Assembly: GCA_025459425.1 (NCBI GenBank)
Contig: JALOQF010000007.1
Location: 1 to 64,000 of the forward strand
DNA: 64,000 nt
Direction of reading: 5' to 3'
DNA from: Myxococcaceae bacterium
GTDB lineage: Bacteria; Myxococcota; Myxococcia; Myxococcales; Myxococcaceae
A program made the translations under genes and the position numbers. Shown piece after piece: positions 19,382 to 26,535 of this stretch. The notes beneath the pieces were generated by a model that saw only the letters and a list, made by a program, of their open reading frames with translations, was not told the origin of the DNA and ran no database searches. Numbering within the stretch: the stretch's first letter is position 1; every line of letters begins with the position of its first letter.

Positions 19382-20005
19382 TTATTCGACCGTGGTCTTG
19401 ACGCCCAGGTCGTCGAAGATGACCTTCAAGGCGTCGCTCATGCGGCGCAGCGTGCGGATGCGCGACGTGTCGATGCCCAGCTGCGCGATGGTCTGCGCGA
19501 TGGCCGGGCTGATGCCGGTGAGGAAGCAGGTGGCGCCCACGAGGCGAACCGCCTCGCTCATGCGAATGAAGCTGTCGGCCGTGCGCGTATCGACGACCGA
19601 CACGCCGGTGATGTCGATGACGACGTACTCGGCCTGGTCACTCGCCACCCGGCTCAAGAGCGCCTCGGTCATCTCGGCGCCGCGGAGCGTGTCGACCATG
19701 CCGATGACGGGCAGCGTGAGCACCCCGTCCCACACCGAGATGATGGGCGTCGACAGCTCGCGCAGCGCCATCGCGGCGCGGTTGGCGATCTCTTCGTTCT
19801 TCTTCTCGATCTCGGCGATGTACGCGGTTCGGGCCGCCTCGGCGGCCTCGAGGTCCTCGATCATGATGTTCAGCCCGAGCTCGACGTGCAGGAACTCGTC
19901 TTCGACGGGCTCGTCGGGCAGGTCGATGCGGTGCTGGTATTCCTTGCAAGCTGCGCGGGCCATCACTTCGACGACGCGATCGATTCGTTGGGGGTCGATG
20001 TCCAT
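19382..20005 (-). CDS. RsbR-like stressosome protein
   Basis: 207 residues. The N-terminal part (1-85) is helical, ending in a coiled-coil linker (ARTAYIAEIEKKNEEIANR), and takes the place of the globin-like sensor of B. subtilis RsbR. The C-terminal STAS domain is strongly RsbR-like: ELSTPIISVWDGVLTLPVIG, VIDITGVSVVDTRTADSFI, EAVRLVGATCFLTGISPAIAQTIAQLGID. The Thr of VVDT and of IAQT correspond to the two RsbT phosphorylation sites of RsbR. In stressosomes RsbR and RsbS form the shell that holds RsbT; this one probably senses an unknown input. It follows the second ATPase gene by 9 bp. Confidence 0.88.
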   Translation of the reverse strand: MDIDPQRIDRVVEVMARAACKEYQHRIDLPDEPVEDEFLHVELGLNIMIEDLEAAEAARTAYIAEIEKKNEEIANRAAMALRELSTPIISVWDGVLTLPVIGMVDTLRGAEMTEALLSRVASDQAEYVVIDITGVSVVDTRTADSFIRMSEAVRLVGATCFLTGISPAIAQTIAQLGIDTSRIRTLRRMSDALKVIFDDLGVKTTVE

Positions 20006-20014
20006 GTGTGCCTT

Positions 20015-20455
20015 TCACCTGAAGGGAGTCAGCTCGGCTTCGGCCTCGACGGAGGCGCCGGGGTTCAAGTTCTTGAGCGACAGGCGCGTGGACAGGCGGC
20101 GAACGCTGGCCAGACCGGCGCCGAAGGTGCGCCCCACCTGGTCGCGAGGCCGCACGCCATGAAGCCCGAGGGCGTCGCTGCGCCCACCGTCGGCGAGCAC
20201 GGCCTCGCTGAAGCCGGGCCCGCGGTCGACCACCTCGACCAGCCAGCCCGCGCGCGACACCCGCAACGAGACGCTGCCGCCACGCCCGTGGACGACGGCG
20301 TTCGAGCCGAGCTCGGCGACGACCAGCGCCAGGTGCTCGGCCTGGGCCGGGGTGAGCCCATGGTCGAGCCCCGTCTGCCGCGCCTCGGCCGCCAGGGCCC
20401 GGACGTCGACGAGCGAGGCCACGCGTGCGCTCGACGGCTTGACGCCGGCGCTCAC
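20015..20455 (-). CDS. Anti-sigma/RsbT-family ATPase (second copy)
   Basis: 146 residues of the GHKL ATPase family (RsbT/RsbW/SpoIIAB type). The N box is in LALVVAELGSNAVVHGRGG, the G1 box is VVDRGPGFSE, and VGRTFGAGLASVRRLSTRL is the G2/closing helix, so ATP binding looks intact. It may phosphorylate a STAS partner. Starts with GTG, overlapping the stop of the phosphatase gene as GTGA (translational coupling). With the 213-residue RsbT at 21039-21680 this makes two ATPases in one operon. Whether it is an RsbW-like anti-sigma factor or a second RsbT cannot be told from sequence alone; no sigma-B gene is in the window. Confidence 0.85.
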   Translation of the reverse strand: MSAGVKPSSARVASLVDVRALAAEARQTGLDHGLTPAQAEHLALVVAELGSNAVVHGRGGSVSLRVSRAGWLVEVVDRGPGFSEAVLADGGRSDALGLHGVRPRDQVGRTFGAGLASVRRLSTRLSLKNLNPGASVEAEAELTPFR

Positions 20456-21042
20456 GAGGCCGCCCCTTCGACGTCGATGACCACGAGCGAGACGTCGTCG
20501 GTGTCTCGCCCGGCCTTCGCCATCAACGTGTCGGCCAGCGTCGTCGCGGGCTTCGTCGTCAGCTGCGTGATGAGCGGCCCCGCCTCACGGGCGTTGAGGC
20601 CGTCGGACGCGAGGACCCACCGCTGGCCGCTGCGCATTGGCAGCGTGAAGGCGCGGAAGCGGTAGGCGCCTCCGCCGAGGGTGCCCGCCATGCTGACGGG
20701 CCGGTTGACCTCGGTGGGTGAGAAGATCTCGACGTTGCCGACCCCCGCGAACGTGAAGGTGGCCGCCTGCGCGAGCAGGCCGCCCATCACCACGCCCCGC
20801 CGCTTCGAGAGCGCGCGGTGCACGGCGGCGAACACGGTCTCGAGGGGACTGCCAGCTGAGGCCCGAATGGCGGCCTCGGCCGCGCGCGCGCTGTCTTCGG
20901 CCTCGGGCCCGTGCCCGAGCGCATCGATGACGGCGATGAAGTGCCAGTCGGGAGCGATCGCCTCGACGACGGCGTCGCCACACGAGCTCAACCCTGCCAT
21001 CGGCCGCACGCGGTGCTCGAGCTTGAGCCGCACGCCACTCAT
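20452..21042 (-). CDS. RsbX-like PP2C (SpoIIE-family) phosphatase
   Basis: 196 residues, the same size as B. subtilis RsbX. PP2C/SpoIIE metal-binding motifs are visible: CGDAVVEA, VIDALGHGPEAEDSA (DxxGHG), WVLASDGLNA and DDVSLVVIDV. RsbX dephosphorylates RsbS and RsbR and resets the stressosome; that is the inferred role here. It overlaps the upstream RsbT gene by ATGA and the downstream ATPase by GTGA, implying coupled translation and fixed stoichiometry. An RsbU-like output phosphatase (with an RsbT-binding N-terminal domain) would be longer, which favours RsbX. Confidence 0.88.
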   Translation of the reverse strand: MSGVRLKLEHRVRPMAGLSSCGDAVVEAIAPDWHFIAVIDALGHGPEAEDSARAAEAAIRASAGSPLETVFAAVHRALSKRRGVVMGGLLAQAATFTFAGVGNVEIFSPTEVNRPVSMAGTLGGGAYRFRAFTLPMRSGQRWVLASDGLNAREAGPLITQLTTKPATTLADTLMAKAGRDTDDVSLVVIDVEGAAS

Positions 21043-21680
21043 GTCTTCCTCGCCGCCTTCGACCCCTGAATCCGGGTGCCGAGCCCCGGCTTGGTGTCGA
21101 TCTGCAGCTGGTCGAGCAGCGCCTTGACGCCGAGGAGCCCGCGGCCCAGGCCCGTGCGCGAGCGGTACCCGCCCGACAGAATGAGGTCCAGGTCTCGAAT
21201 GCCGGGCCCCTGGTCGCGCGCCTCGACGGTGAACAGCATGCGAGTCTGTTCCTCCGCCAGCTTCAAGCCGAGCTCGCCGCCGCCGGCATACATGTACATG
21301 TTTCGGGCCAGCTCCGAGACGGCCGTCGCCAGCCGAACGCACTCGGTCGGTGAGTAGTAGCCCTTGACCAGGTATTGGGTCGAGCGCTGCGCCGTGAGCA
21401 CGTCGGTGTCCAGCGCCACCTTGAGGTTCTGCTCGTTCGGGCGCGCGAGGCCGCCACCGGTGATGGCCGCGCGAAGGACCCGCGCCGGCAGGGGCTGGGC
21501 TCCCAGGGTGTACAGCCGGCCGGCGGTGTCGAGCTGCACCATCAGCTCCCGCACCTCGCAGACGTCGAGCGAGCCGACGGCCTGGGTGATGAAGGCCGGT
21601 GACGTCTTCAGCACCCGCTCGGCATTGCGCCCGAGCAGGCCGTGCAACACGGGCGTCAAGCTGTCCAGGACACTCGACAT
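21039..21680 (-). CDS. RsbT-like switch kinase with N-terminal extension
   Basis: 213 residues. Residues about 110-213 match RsbT closely: AVSELARNMYMYAGGGELG (N box), EARDQGPGIRDLDLILSGG (G1) and GLGRGLLGVKALLDQLQI (G2). RsbT normally is about 133 residues; here an extra about 85 residues precede the kinase (LTPVLHGLLGRNAERVLKT, VRELMVQLDTAGRLYTLG), of unknown fold and possibly a localisation or partner-binding domain. RsbT phosphorylates RsbR/RsbS and, when freed, activates a phosphatase. The gene is 3 bp after the RsbS gene. The downstream target is not visible in the window. Confidence 0.9.
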   Translation of the reverse strand: MSSVLDSLTPVLHGLLGRNAERVLKTSPAFITQAVGSLDVCEVRELMVQLDTAGRLYTLGAQPLPARVLRAAITGGGLARPNEQNLKVALDTDVLTAQRSTQYLVKGYYSPTECVRLATAVSELARNMYMYAGGGELGLKLAEEQTRMLFTVEARDQGPGIRDLDLILSGGYRSRTGLGRGLLGVKALLDQLQIDTKPGLGTRIQGSKAARKT

Positions 21681-21683
21681 CGG

Positions 21684-22148
21684 TCACTCGACCTCGACGA
21701 TGCGAATCTTCAGCTTCGTCAGCGCGCGCTCGAGCGTCAGCGCCGTCTCGACCTGGCGGAGGTCGACGCCGAGCTCGATGAGCGTCATGGCGACGGCCGG
21801 GCGAATGCCGACGAGCACGGCCTTGACCCCGAACTGGGACGCGATGCTGGCGGTCTCGCCGAGGATCTTCGCCGCGAAGCTGTCGATCAGGCTCAGCGCC
21901 GAGACGTCGATGACGAGGCCGCGAACCCCGTCGGCCTTCGAGAGACGGTGACTCACGGTCTCCTGAAGAAACCGCGCCTGCGAGTCGCTCAACTCGGCGG
22001 GGACGCTGACGAACACCGACGGCCCCAACCGCAGCACTGGAATGAAGTTCTCTACCTGGTTCAGAACGGCCTCGATCCTCGTGAATCCCTTGATCCGACT
22101 GGAGTGAACCCCACGGGCGGCCGATGTCAACAAGTCGGCCAGCGGCAC
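21684..22148 (-). CDS. RsbS-like STAS protein
   Basis: 154 residues, GTG at 22148. The STAS domain is strongly RsbS-like: VLRLGPSVFVSVPAELSD, VIDVSALSLIDSFAAKILGE (Ser of IDSF corresponds to phosphorylated Ser59 of RsbS) and GVKAVLVGIRPAVAMTLIEL. RsbS is the co-scaffold of the stressosome. The first about 28 residues (VPLADLLTSAARGVHSSRIK) have no counterpart and the start may be downstream, but no better ATG/GTG is available. First gene of the leftward operon 22148-18950 and divergent from the beta-propeller gene at 22334 (185 bp between starts, holding both promoters). Confidence 0.88.
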   Translation of the reverse strand: MPLADLLTSAARGVHSSRIKGFTRIEAVLNQVENFIPVLRLGPSVFVSVPAELSDSQARFLQETVSHRLSKADGVRGLVIDVSALSLIDSFAAKILGETASIASQFGVKAVLVGIRPAVAMTLIELGVDLRQVETALTLERALTKLKIRIVEVE

Positions 22149-22333
22149 CGAAGGTGTGCGGCCAGCCTACCCGGGCCGACCCTCCAGTGTGACCGGAGGT
22201 CAGACCGCACTCCACATGTGGCGTCTCCGAGGGTCATTCCTGACATCGTCGACTTGTGACGCTGTTCACGGTTGTGGTCATCTTTGACCTCCCTTCGGCA
22301 CTCACGCCGAGGGCGTTCATGAGGAGTTGCTTC

Positions 22334-24049
22334 GTGATTCGAGTTCGGGCGTTGGTGTTGTCATTGGGAACGAGCAGCTTGTTGGGGTGCGCCGCCGAGG
22401 GCGTCTCGGCCGAAGAAACGGCAGAGCGACAGGACGCGCAGGTCGGGCAGGTGCAGCAGGCTTGTCATGACGATGACAATCAGGACTGGACGCGTTTCGG
22501 AGGCAACGAGACCAACAGCCACTCGAACAAGGACCGGTCGCGCGAGCGCTTCACGGCCTTCGACACGCGCTGGGCGAGCCCGGCCGGGTCGTCCATCACC
22601 GGCCAGCCGGTCAGCGATGGCGAGCGGGTGTACGTCGGCGACTACACCGCGACGGTGACGGCGCGCCGCCTGCGGACCGGCGAGGTGGTGTGGCAGCGCA
22701 CGCTGCCCGGTGGGCTCCCGCCGTTCCAGGGGGCGCGCGTGCAGAACACCCTCGTGGTGGCCGACGGCGCGGTGTACGCGACCGAGTACTTCACCGCCGT
22801 GCTCACCAAGATGGACGCCGAGACGGGCGCCGTCATCTGGACCCGCGCGCTCGGCACCAACCCCTTCCACCGCGCCACTGGCAGCCCGGCCTACGCGAAG
22901 TGGCGGGGCAAGAAGCTCGTCATCCAGGGCCTCGACGCCGACGAGAACCTCTCGTACCTGCGAGACGCGACCGGCGCCATTCTGCTGGACGCCAACGGCG
23001 AGCCGCTGCCCCAGGTCACCGACAACCCGGTTCTCCCCGGTCAGCGCGGCTTCACGGCCGTGGGGCGCGTGGTCGCGGTCAACGCCAACACCGGCGTCAT
23101 CGAGTGGAGCACCGCCGTCAACGCCCAGCCCACGGAGTTCGGCATCGGGGTGTGGTCGACCGCTGCCATCGACGAGCGCCGTGGCCGCCTCTACATCGGC
23201 ACCGGTCAAACCTATAACCCACCCGCGTCGCCCAACGCGTGTGCCATTCTGGGAATCGACCTGAGCAACGGCGCGATTCGCCAGGTGATGAGCTTCGTGC
23301 CGCCGAACGCGCCCGCGTCCGAGAGCTGCGTGTGGGGCGCGGCGTACCCGAATGGCGTCGGCACGCCGGCCGCTGACGCAGACCTGCCAGGCACCTCGGG
23401 TGACGTCGACGTCGGCTCGTCGCCAATTCTGTACACGGTCGGGAACGGGCGTCACCGCCGCGACCTCGTGGCGGCGATGAACAAGGCCGGCCGCATTCGC
23501 GCGTTCGATCGCAGCACGGGCCAGCTGGTGTGGGAGCGGCAGATCTCGACCACGGGCGGCAGCGTGCTGGGCAACCCCGGCATCTCGGTCGCCAACGGCG
23601 TGGTGTTCGCCTCGGTGCTCAACGACGTGAGCTCGCCGGCCCGCAATACGCTCGACCTCTCGAACGGCAACCGCATCGCCGAGATCTTCGGGCCCTTCAT
23701 CATCGGCACCTACTTCGTGAACACGACGACGCTGGTCGCCCTCAACGGCACGACGGGCGCGACCATCTGGTCGCAGCCGAACCTCATCGGCCACGTGCTC
23801 GGCTCACCGAGCATCAGCAACGGCGTCGTGTACCAGGCGGCGTACAACGGCCAGCTCCGCGCCTTCGACGCGGCCAACGGCACGCCGCTCGGCACCACCA
23901 CCACGCCGCTGATTCCGCTCGGGCCCGACTTCTTCGTCAACGCGCCGTACGCGAACTCGGTCAGCATCATCAAGAACCGGGTCTACGCCGGCACGGGCCA
24001 GCAGTTCGGGCCGACCGACGGCACGTTGACCTCGTACGACGTTCGTTGA
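22334..24049 (+). CDS. PQQ-type beta-propeller lipoprotein
   Basis: 571 residues from GTG 22334, which has GAGGAG seven bases upstream and gives a clean lipoprotein signal (LVLSLGTSSLLGC); ATG 22319 is an alternative. The body is a beta-propeller of PQQ/BamB-like repeats, visible as the repeated motif A-x-[DN]-x-x-T-G-x-x-x-W: RRLRTGEVVWQRTL, DAETGAVIWTRAL, NANTGVIEWSTAV, DRSTGQLVWERQI, NGTTGATIWSQP, DAANGTPLG. It resembles polyvinyl-alcohol or alcohol dehydrogenase-type propellers but lacks a visible cytochrome c motif, so an enzymatic role is unproven. Divergent from the stressosome operon. Confidence 0.85.
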   Translation: MIRVRALVLSLGTSSLLGCAAEGVSAEETAERQDAQVGQVQQACHDDDNQDWTRFGGNETNSHSNKDRSRERFTAFDTRWASPAGSSITGQPVSDGERVYVGDYTATVTARRLRTGEVVWQRTLPGGLPPFQGARVQNTLVVADGAVYATEYFTAVLTKMDAETGAVIWTRALGTNPFHRATGSPAYAKWRGKKLVIQGLDADENLSYLRDATGAILLDANGEPLPQVTDNPVLPGQRGFTAVGRVVAVNANTGVIEWSTAVNAQPTEFGIGVWSTAAIDERRGRLYIGTGQTYNPPASPNACAILGIDLSNGAIRQVMSFVPPNAPASESCVWGAAYPNGVGTPAADADLPGTSGDVDVGSSPILYTVGNGRHRRDLVAAMNKAGRIRAFDRSTGQLVWERQISTTGGSVLGNPGISVANGVVFASVLNDVSSPARNTLDLSNGNRIAEIFGPFIIGTYFVNTTTLVALNGTTGATIWSQPNLIGHVLGSPSISNGVVYQAAYNGQLRAFDAANGTPLGTTTTPLIPLGPDFFVNAPYANSVSIIKNRVYAGTGQQFGPTDGTLTSYDVR

Positions 24050-24447
24050 CGGGGCTCGTTGAGGGCTCGAACGGCCGCCGGGGGGGCGGCCGCGGAGCTC
24101 CAGCCCGGGGGCTCCCTCGTGCAACCATGCTCCGGCATCGCTGCGCCGCCTGGCGCAGCGGTGAAGACGCTCACGCGGAGCACGCGCTCGTGCGTCTCGA
24201 CCGTCACCGTGGTGCCCGTCGCCGTCATCGGCGCGTCGTCCTCCGTCACCAGGGACGAGACGACGTCCATCCTCAGTGCGTCGCCGTTGCTGAGCGCTGA
24301 GACTTCCGAGCACAGTCTCGTGCGGCTCGGCAGGGACCGCGCGACGCGCACCCGCCGCTGCACGGTCGCCTCCGTGGTTGACGACGGTGCGCCGCCTCCG
24401 CAGGCTGCGCCGCATGGGCTCGAGGGACGCAGGGGGCCTCCTGCCAA
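23983..24447 (-). CDS. Possible small Cys-containing protein
   Basis: A 154-residue open frame that overlaps the 3' end of the propeller gene and the start of the channel gene. Most such frames are shadows, but the codons for LCSEVSALSNGDALRMDVVSS and the following TATGTTVTVETHERVLRVSV (about 24150-24310) end almost always in G or C, and the peptide looks like a beta-rich protein. An AACGGG lipobox-like sequence lies near the start without a proper hydrophobic signal. If real, its true boundaries are probably inside 24057-24410. Function unknown; it may be a remnant. Confidence 0.3.
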   Translation of the reverse strand: MAGGPLRPSSPCGAACGGGAPSSTTEATVQRRVRVARSLPSRTRLCSEVSALSNGDALRMDVVSSLVTEDDAPMTATGTTVTVETHERVLRVSVFTAAPGGAAMPEHGCTREPPGWSSAAAPPAAVRALNEPRQRTSYEVNVPSVGPNCWPVPA

Positions 24448-25454
24448 TCAGGTGGAGCGCGGTGTCGGTGTGCGTGGCCCTGCTGGCAGGCGCCGCAGCG
24501 GCCGAGCCGGAGCGCGTGCAGGTGGGCGCCTTCGTGCGCAACGTCGAGGCGCTCAACCTCGAAGAGAACTCGTACCACGCGAGCCTCGTCGTCTGGTTCA
24601 AGTGGAAGGGCGAGCAGGACCCGACGAAGCGCATCCGGTTCGTCAACCTGCTCGAGGCGTGGGCCCTCACCAGCGCGCCGGTGTTCGACGAGCCGAAGGT
24701 GCTCGAGGGTGGCGTCAAATACCAACAGCTGGTGATTGAAGGGCGCTTCTTCCACAAGTTCTGGTTGGGCACCTTCCCGCTCGACTGGCAGAAGGTGGTG
24801 GTCGAGCTCGAAGACACGCAGCGCGGAACGCGTGACGTCGTGTTTGACGTCGACGCGGCGAGCGCACTCGCGCAGGGCCTCACCGTTCCCGGCTGGGTGG
24901 TGCGTGCGCCCATCGCCGAGGTGCGCGAGGTGGCGTACCCGGGCAACTTCGGGCTGCCCGAGGCCCAGGTGCGCTCGCAGGTGCGGTTCGGCGTGTTGCT
25001 CCAGCGGCCCTCGCGGGTGCTCTTCACCACCATGCTCCCGCCCATCGTGCTGGTGCTGCTGTGCTGCTGGTTCGTCTTCTTCCTCAAGCCCCAGCACGTC
25101 GAGGCACGTGTGGGCACCGTCATCACCGCGCTGCTCACCGTGGTGTTCCTGCAGCTCGCCTTCACCGACGACCTGCCGTGGCTCGGCAGCACGGTGCTGC
25201 TCGACCAGCTGTTCAACCTCTCGTACGTGATGACGACGGCGGTGCTGCTCGAGTGCGTGGTGGTGGCGCGGTGGTTCGACCAGCTCCAGGCGCTCGAGGC
25301 GAGGGGCGCGACCGGGGAAGCCATGAAGCTCCGGGAGCGGCTCGAGCGCCTCGACGTGCGGGCCCGGCGCTGGTTCCCCGTGGCCTACGTGGTGTGCGCG
25401 GCGCTCATCGTGCTCGCGGGGCGCGGCCTCGACGTGTTCTCGATTCCCGTGTGA
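24414..25454 (+). CDS. Pentameric ligand-gated ion channel homologue (prokaryotic Cys-loop family)
   Basis: 346 residues. A signal peptide (RWSAVSVCVALLAGAAAAEP) is followed by a beta-sandwich ligand-binding domain (VQVGAFVRNVEALNLEENS, SLVVWFKWKG) with the family hallmark FPLDWQKVVVELED, equal to the FPxDxQ sequence of pentameric ligand-gated channels. Four transmembrane helices follow: M1 with conserved Pro (TMLPPIVLVLLCCWFVFFL), M2 VGTVITALLTVVFLQLAF, M3 LFNLSYVMTTAVLLECVVV and M4 FPVAYVVCAALIVLAGRG, with an M3-M4 linker of about 35 charged residues, longer than in GLIC. The Cys pair of animal receptors is absent, as in other bacterial members. Ligand and ion are unknown. I chose ATG 24414; a GTG at 24378 is possible. 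Confidence 0.88.
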   Translation: MGSRDAGGLLPIRWSAVSVCVALLAGAAAAEPERVQVGAFVRNVEALNLEENSYHASLVVWFKWKGEQDPTKRIRFVNLLEAWALTSAPVFDEPKVLEGGVKYQQLVIEGRFFHKFWLGTFPLDWQKVVVELEDTQRGTRDVVFDVDAASALAQGLTVPGWVVRAPIAEVREVAYPGNFGLPEAQVRSQVRFGVLLQRPSRVLFTTMLPPIVLVLLCCWFVFFLKPQHVEARVGTVITALLTVVFLQLAFTDDLPWLGSTVLLDQLFNLSYVMTTAVLLECVVVARWFDQLQALEARGATGEAMKLRERLERLDVRARRWFPVAYVVCAALIVLAGRGLDVFSIPV

Positions 25455-25485
25455 CGCGCGCGTGCGCCCCCGCACTTCGGCCGGG

Positions 25486-25516
25486 TTGACCGTGGACCAT
25501 GGTCCACGGACGACGG
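25486..25516 (+). promoter_or_regulatory. Palindromic operator/promoter upstream of SDR stub and merR
   Basis: CCGTGGACCATGGTCCACGG (25490-25509) is a perfect 20-bp palindrome. TTGACC at 25486-25491 overlaps its left edge, like a -35 box with the dyad in the spacer, the arrangement bound by MerR-family activators. A convincing -10 is not visible (about 25511). The MerR-family gene 120 bp downstream is the likely regulator. Confidence 0.6.
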
Positions 25517-25539
25517 TTGGGCCTCCCTCGCAGTTCTCG

Positions 25540-25640
25540 AAGGAGGTTCATCATGGACACGAAGCAGGTGGTGGTGGTGACGGGTGCCTCGACGGGCATC
25601 GGGCGTGAGACGGCGCTCGTGCTGACTCGTGGCCACCGCC
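25540..25640 (+). pseudogene. Truncated short-chain dehydrogenase (N-terminal stub)
   Basis: AAGGAGG (25540-25546), the best Shine-Dalgarno in the window, precedes ATG 25553 by six bases. The protein begins MDTKQVVVVTGASTGIGRET, the NAD(P)-binding TGxxxGIG turn of the SDR family, continues ALVLTRGHR and then loses all similarity where the MerR gene begins (25629). A full SDR has about 250 residues; only about 27 remain, and the frame has no early stop. I infer an internal deletion that joined the start of an SDR gene to merR. The operator in front suggests the SDR was the MerR-controlled gene. Confidence 0.7.
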
Positions 25641-26105
25641 CTCTCGCCGCTCCGGCTTCGCATCGGCGCCTTCGCGAAGAAGACGGGGCTCAGCCGCGAC
25701 ACCATTCGTTTCTACGAGCGCAAGGGCCTCTTGCTGCCGACCGTCGAGGCGAACGGCTACCGGACGTTCGACCAGCGGGCCGTGGAGCGGGCCCAGGCGA
25801 TTCAGGTGGCGCAGGGGCTCGGGTTCTCGCTCGCCGAGATTGGCCGCACCATCGTCGAGTGGGAGCTGAAGGGCCTCACCCGCGCGCAGCGCCTGAAGTT
25901 CATCGACGAGAAGACGGCCGAGCTCGCCACGCGCATCGCGCAGCTCGAGCGCATGAAGCGGTATCTCGAGCTGAAGGGCGCGTGGATTCGGGCGGGCGAG
26001 CAGGGGGTGCCGCCGCTGCTCGTCGACACGCTCACGGGGCCGGGCCGGCGTCGTGCGGGCCCGGTGCGCGGAATGACGGGGCGTGCCGGCGCACGGGTGG
26101 GCTGA
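25629..26105 (+). CDS. MerR-family transcriptional regulator
   Basis: 158 residues. The N-terminal winged helix is typical: LRIGAFAKKTGLSRDTIRFY, ERKGLLLPTVEANGYRTFD, AQAIQVAQGLGFSLAEIGR. The dimerisation coiled coil follows (ELATRIAQLERMKRYLELKG) and the C-terminus is short, without the Cys residues of metal-sensing MerR or the Fe-S cluster of SoxR, so the effector is unknown. GTG at 25629 is the first plausible start and overlaps the SDR stub in another frame. It probably binds the 20-bp palindrome at 25490. Confidence 0.85.
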   Translation: MATALSPLRLRIGAFAKKTGLSRDTIRFYERKGLLLPTVEANGYRTFDQRAVERAQAIQVAQGLGFSLAEIGRTIVEWELKGLTRAQRLKFIDEKTAELATRIAQLERMKRYLELKGAWIRAGEQGVPPLLVDTLTGPGRRRAGPVRGMTGRAGARVG

Positions 26106-26110
26106 GCCAT

Positions 26111-26497
26111 TCACCCGTCGTGCGGCCCCGAGGGCGTCTCGGTCCACAGCTCGCGTCCGCTCCCGTCTTCCACCGTCGCGCCGTGCAGGCGCGCAGCTGG
26201 ACGGCCCTCTTCGAGCACGGCGAAGTGCCCGCCGCAGCCGAGACAGGGCCCCGCGCGGGGCACCGGCGCTCCGCACCGAATACAGACCTGCGGCGTGCGC
26301 CCCACCAGCCAGGCCGCGGCGACGGGAGCCCCGAGGAGCAGCACCAACCAGCCGCCAACCGGGTGGTCTGCCGCGAAGAGGGGGAACGCGCCTGCGGCCG
26401 CGAGCACCACCCCGGCGACGAGGCGAGGCGCCATGCGACCTCGCCTGATGGCGAACACGAGCGACACGCGGAATTGACGTCGACCCGGCCGGTGCAT
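26111..26497 (-). CDS. Membrane protein with zinc-ribbon motif
   Basis: About 128 residues (ATG 26497; ATG 26524 possible). Two transmembrane segments (RLVAGVVLAAAGAFPLFA and VGGWLVLLLGAPVAAAWLVG) precede a rubredoxin-type zinc ribbon, CIRCGAPVPRAGPCLGCGG, with four Cys, and a polar tail. Function unknown. It resembles in plan (2 TM plus two CxxC) the protein at 34468-34938, where the order is reversed. Convergent with merR. Confidence 0.6.
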   Translation of the reverse strand: MHRPGRRQFRVSLVFAIRRGRMAPRLVAGVVLAAAGAFPLFAADHPVGGWLVLLLGAPVAAAWLVGRTPQVCIRCGAPVPRAGPCLGCGGHFAVLEEGRPAARLHGATVEDGSGRELWTETPSGPHDG

Positions 26498-26535
26498 TGC
26501 GGTCAGGTCTCGCTGGAGCCCCATGGGCGGTCGCG

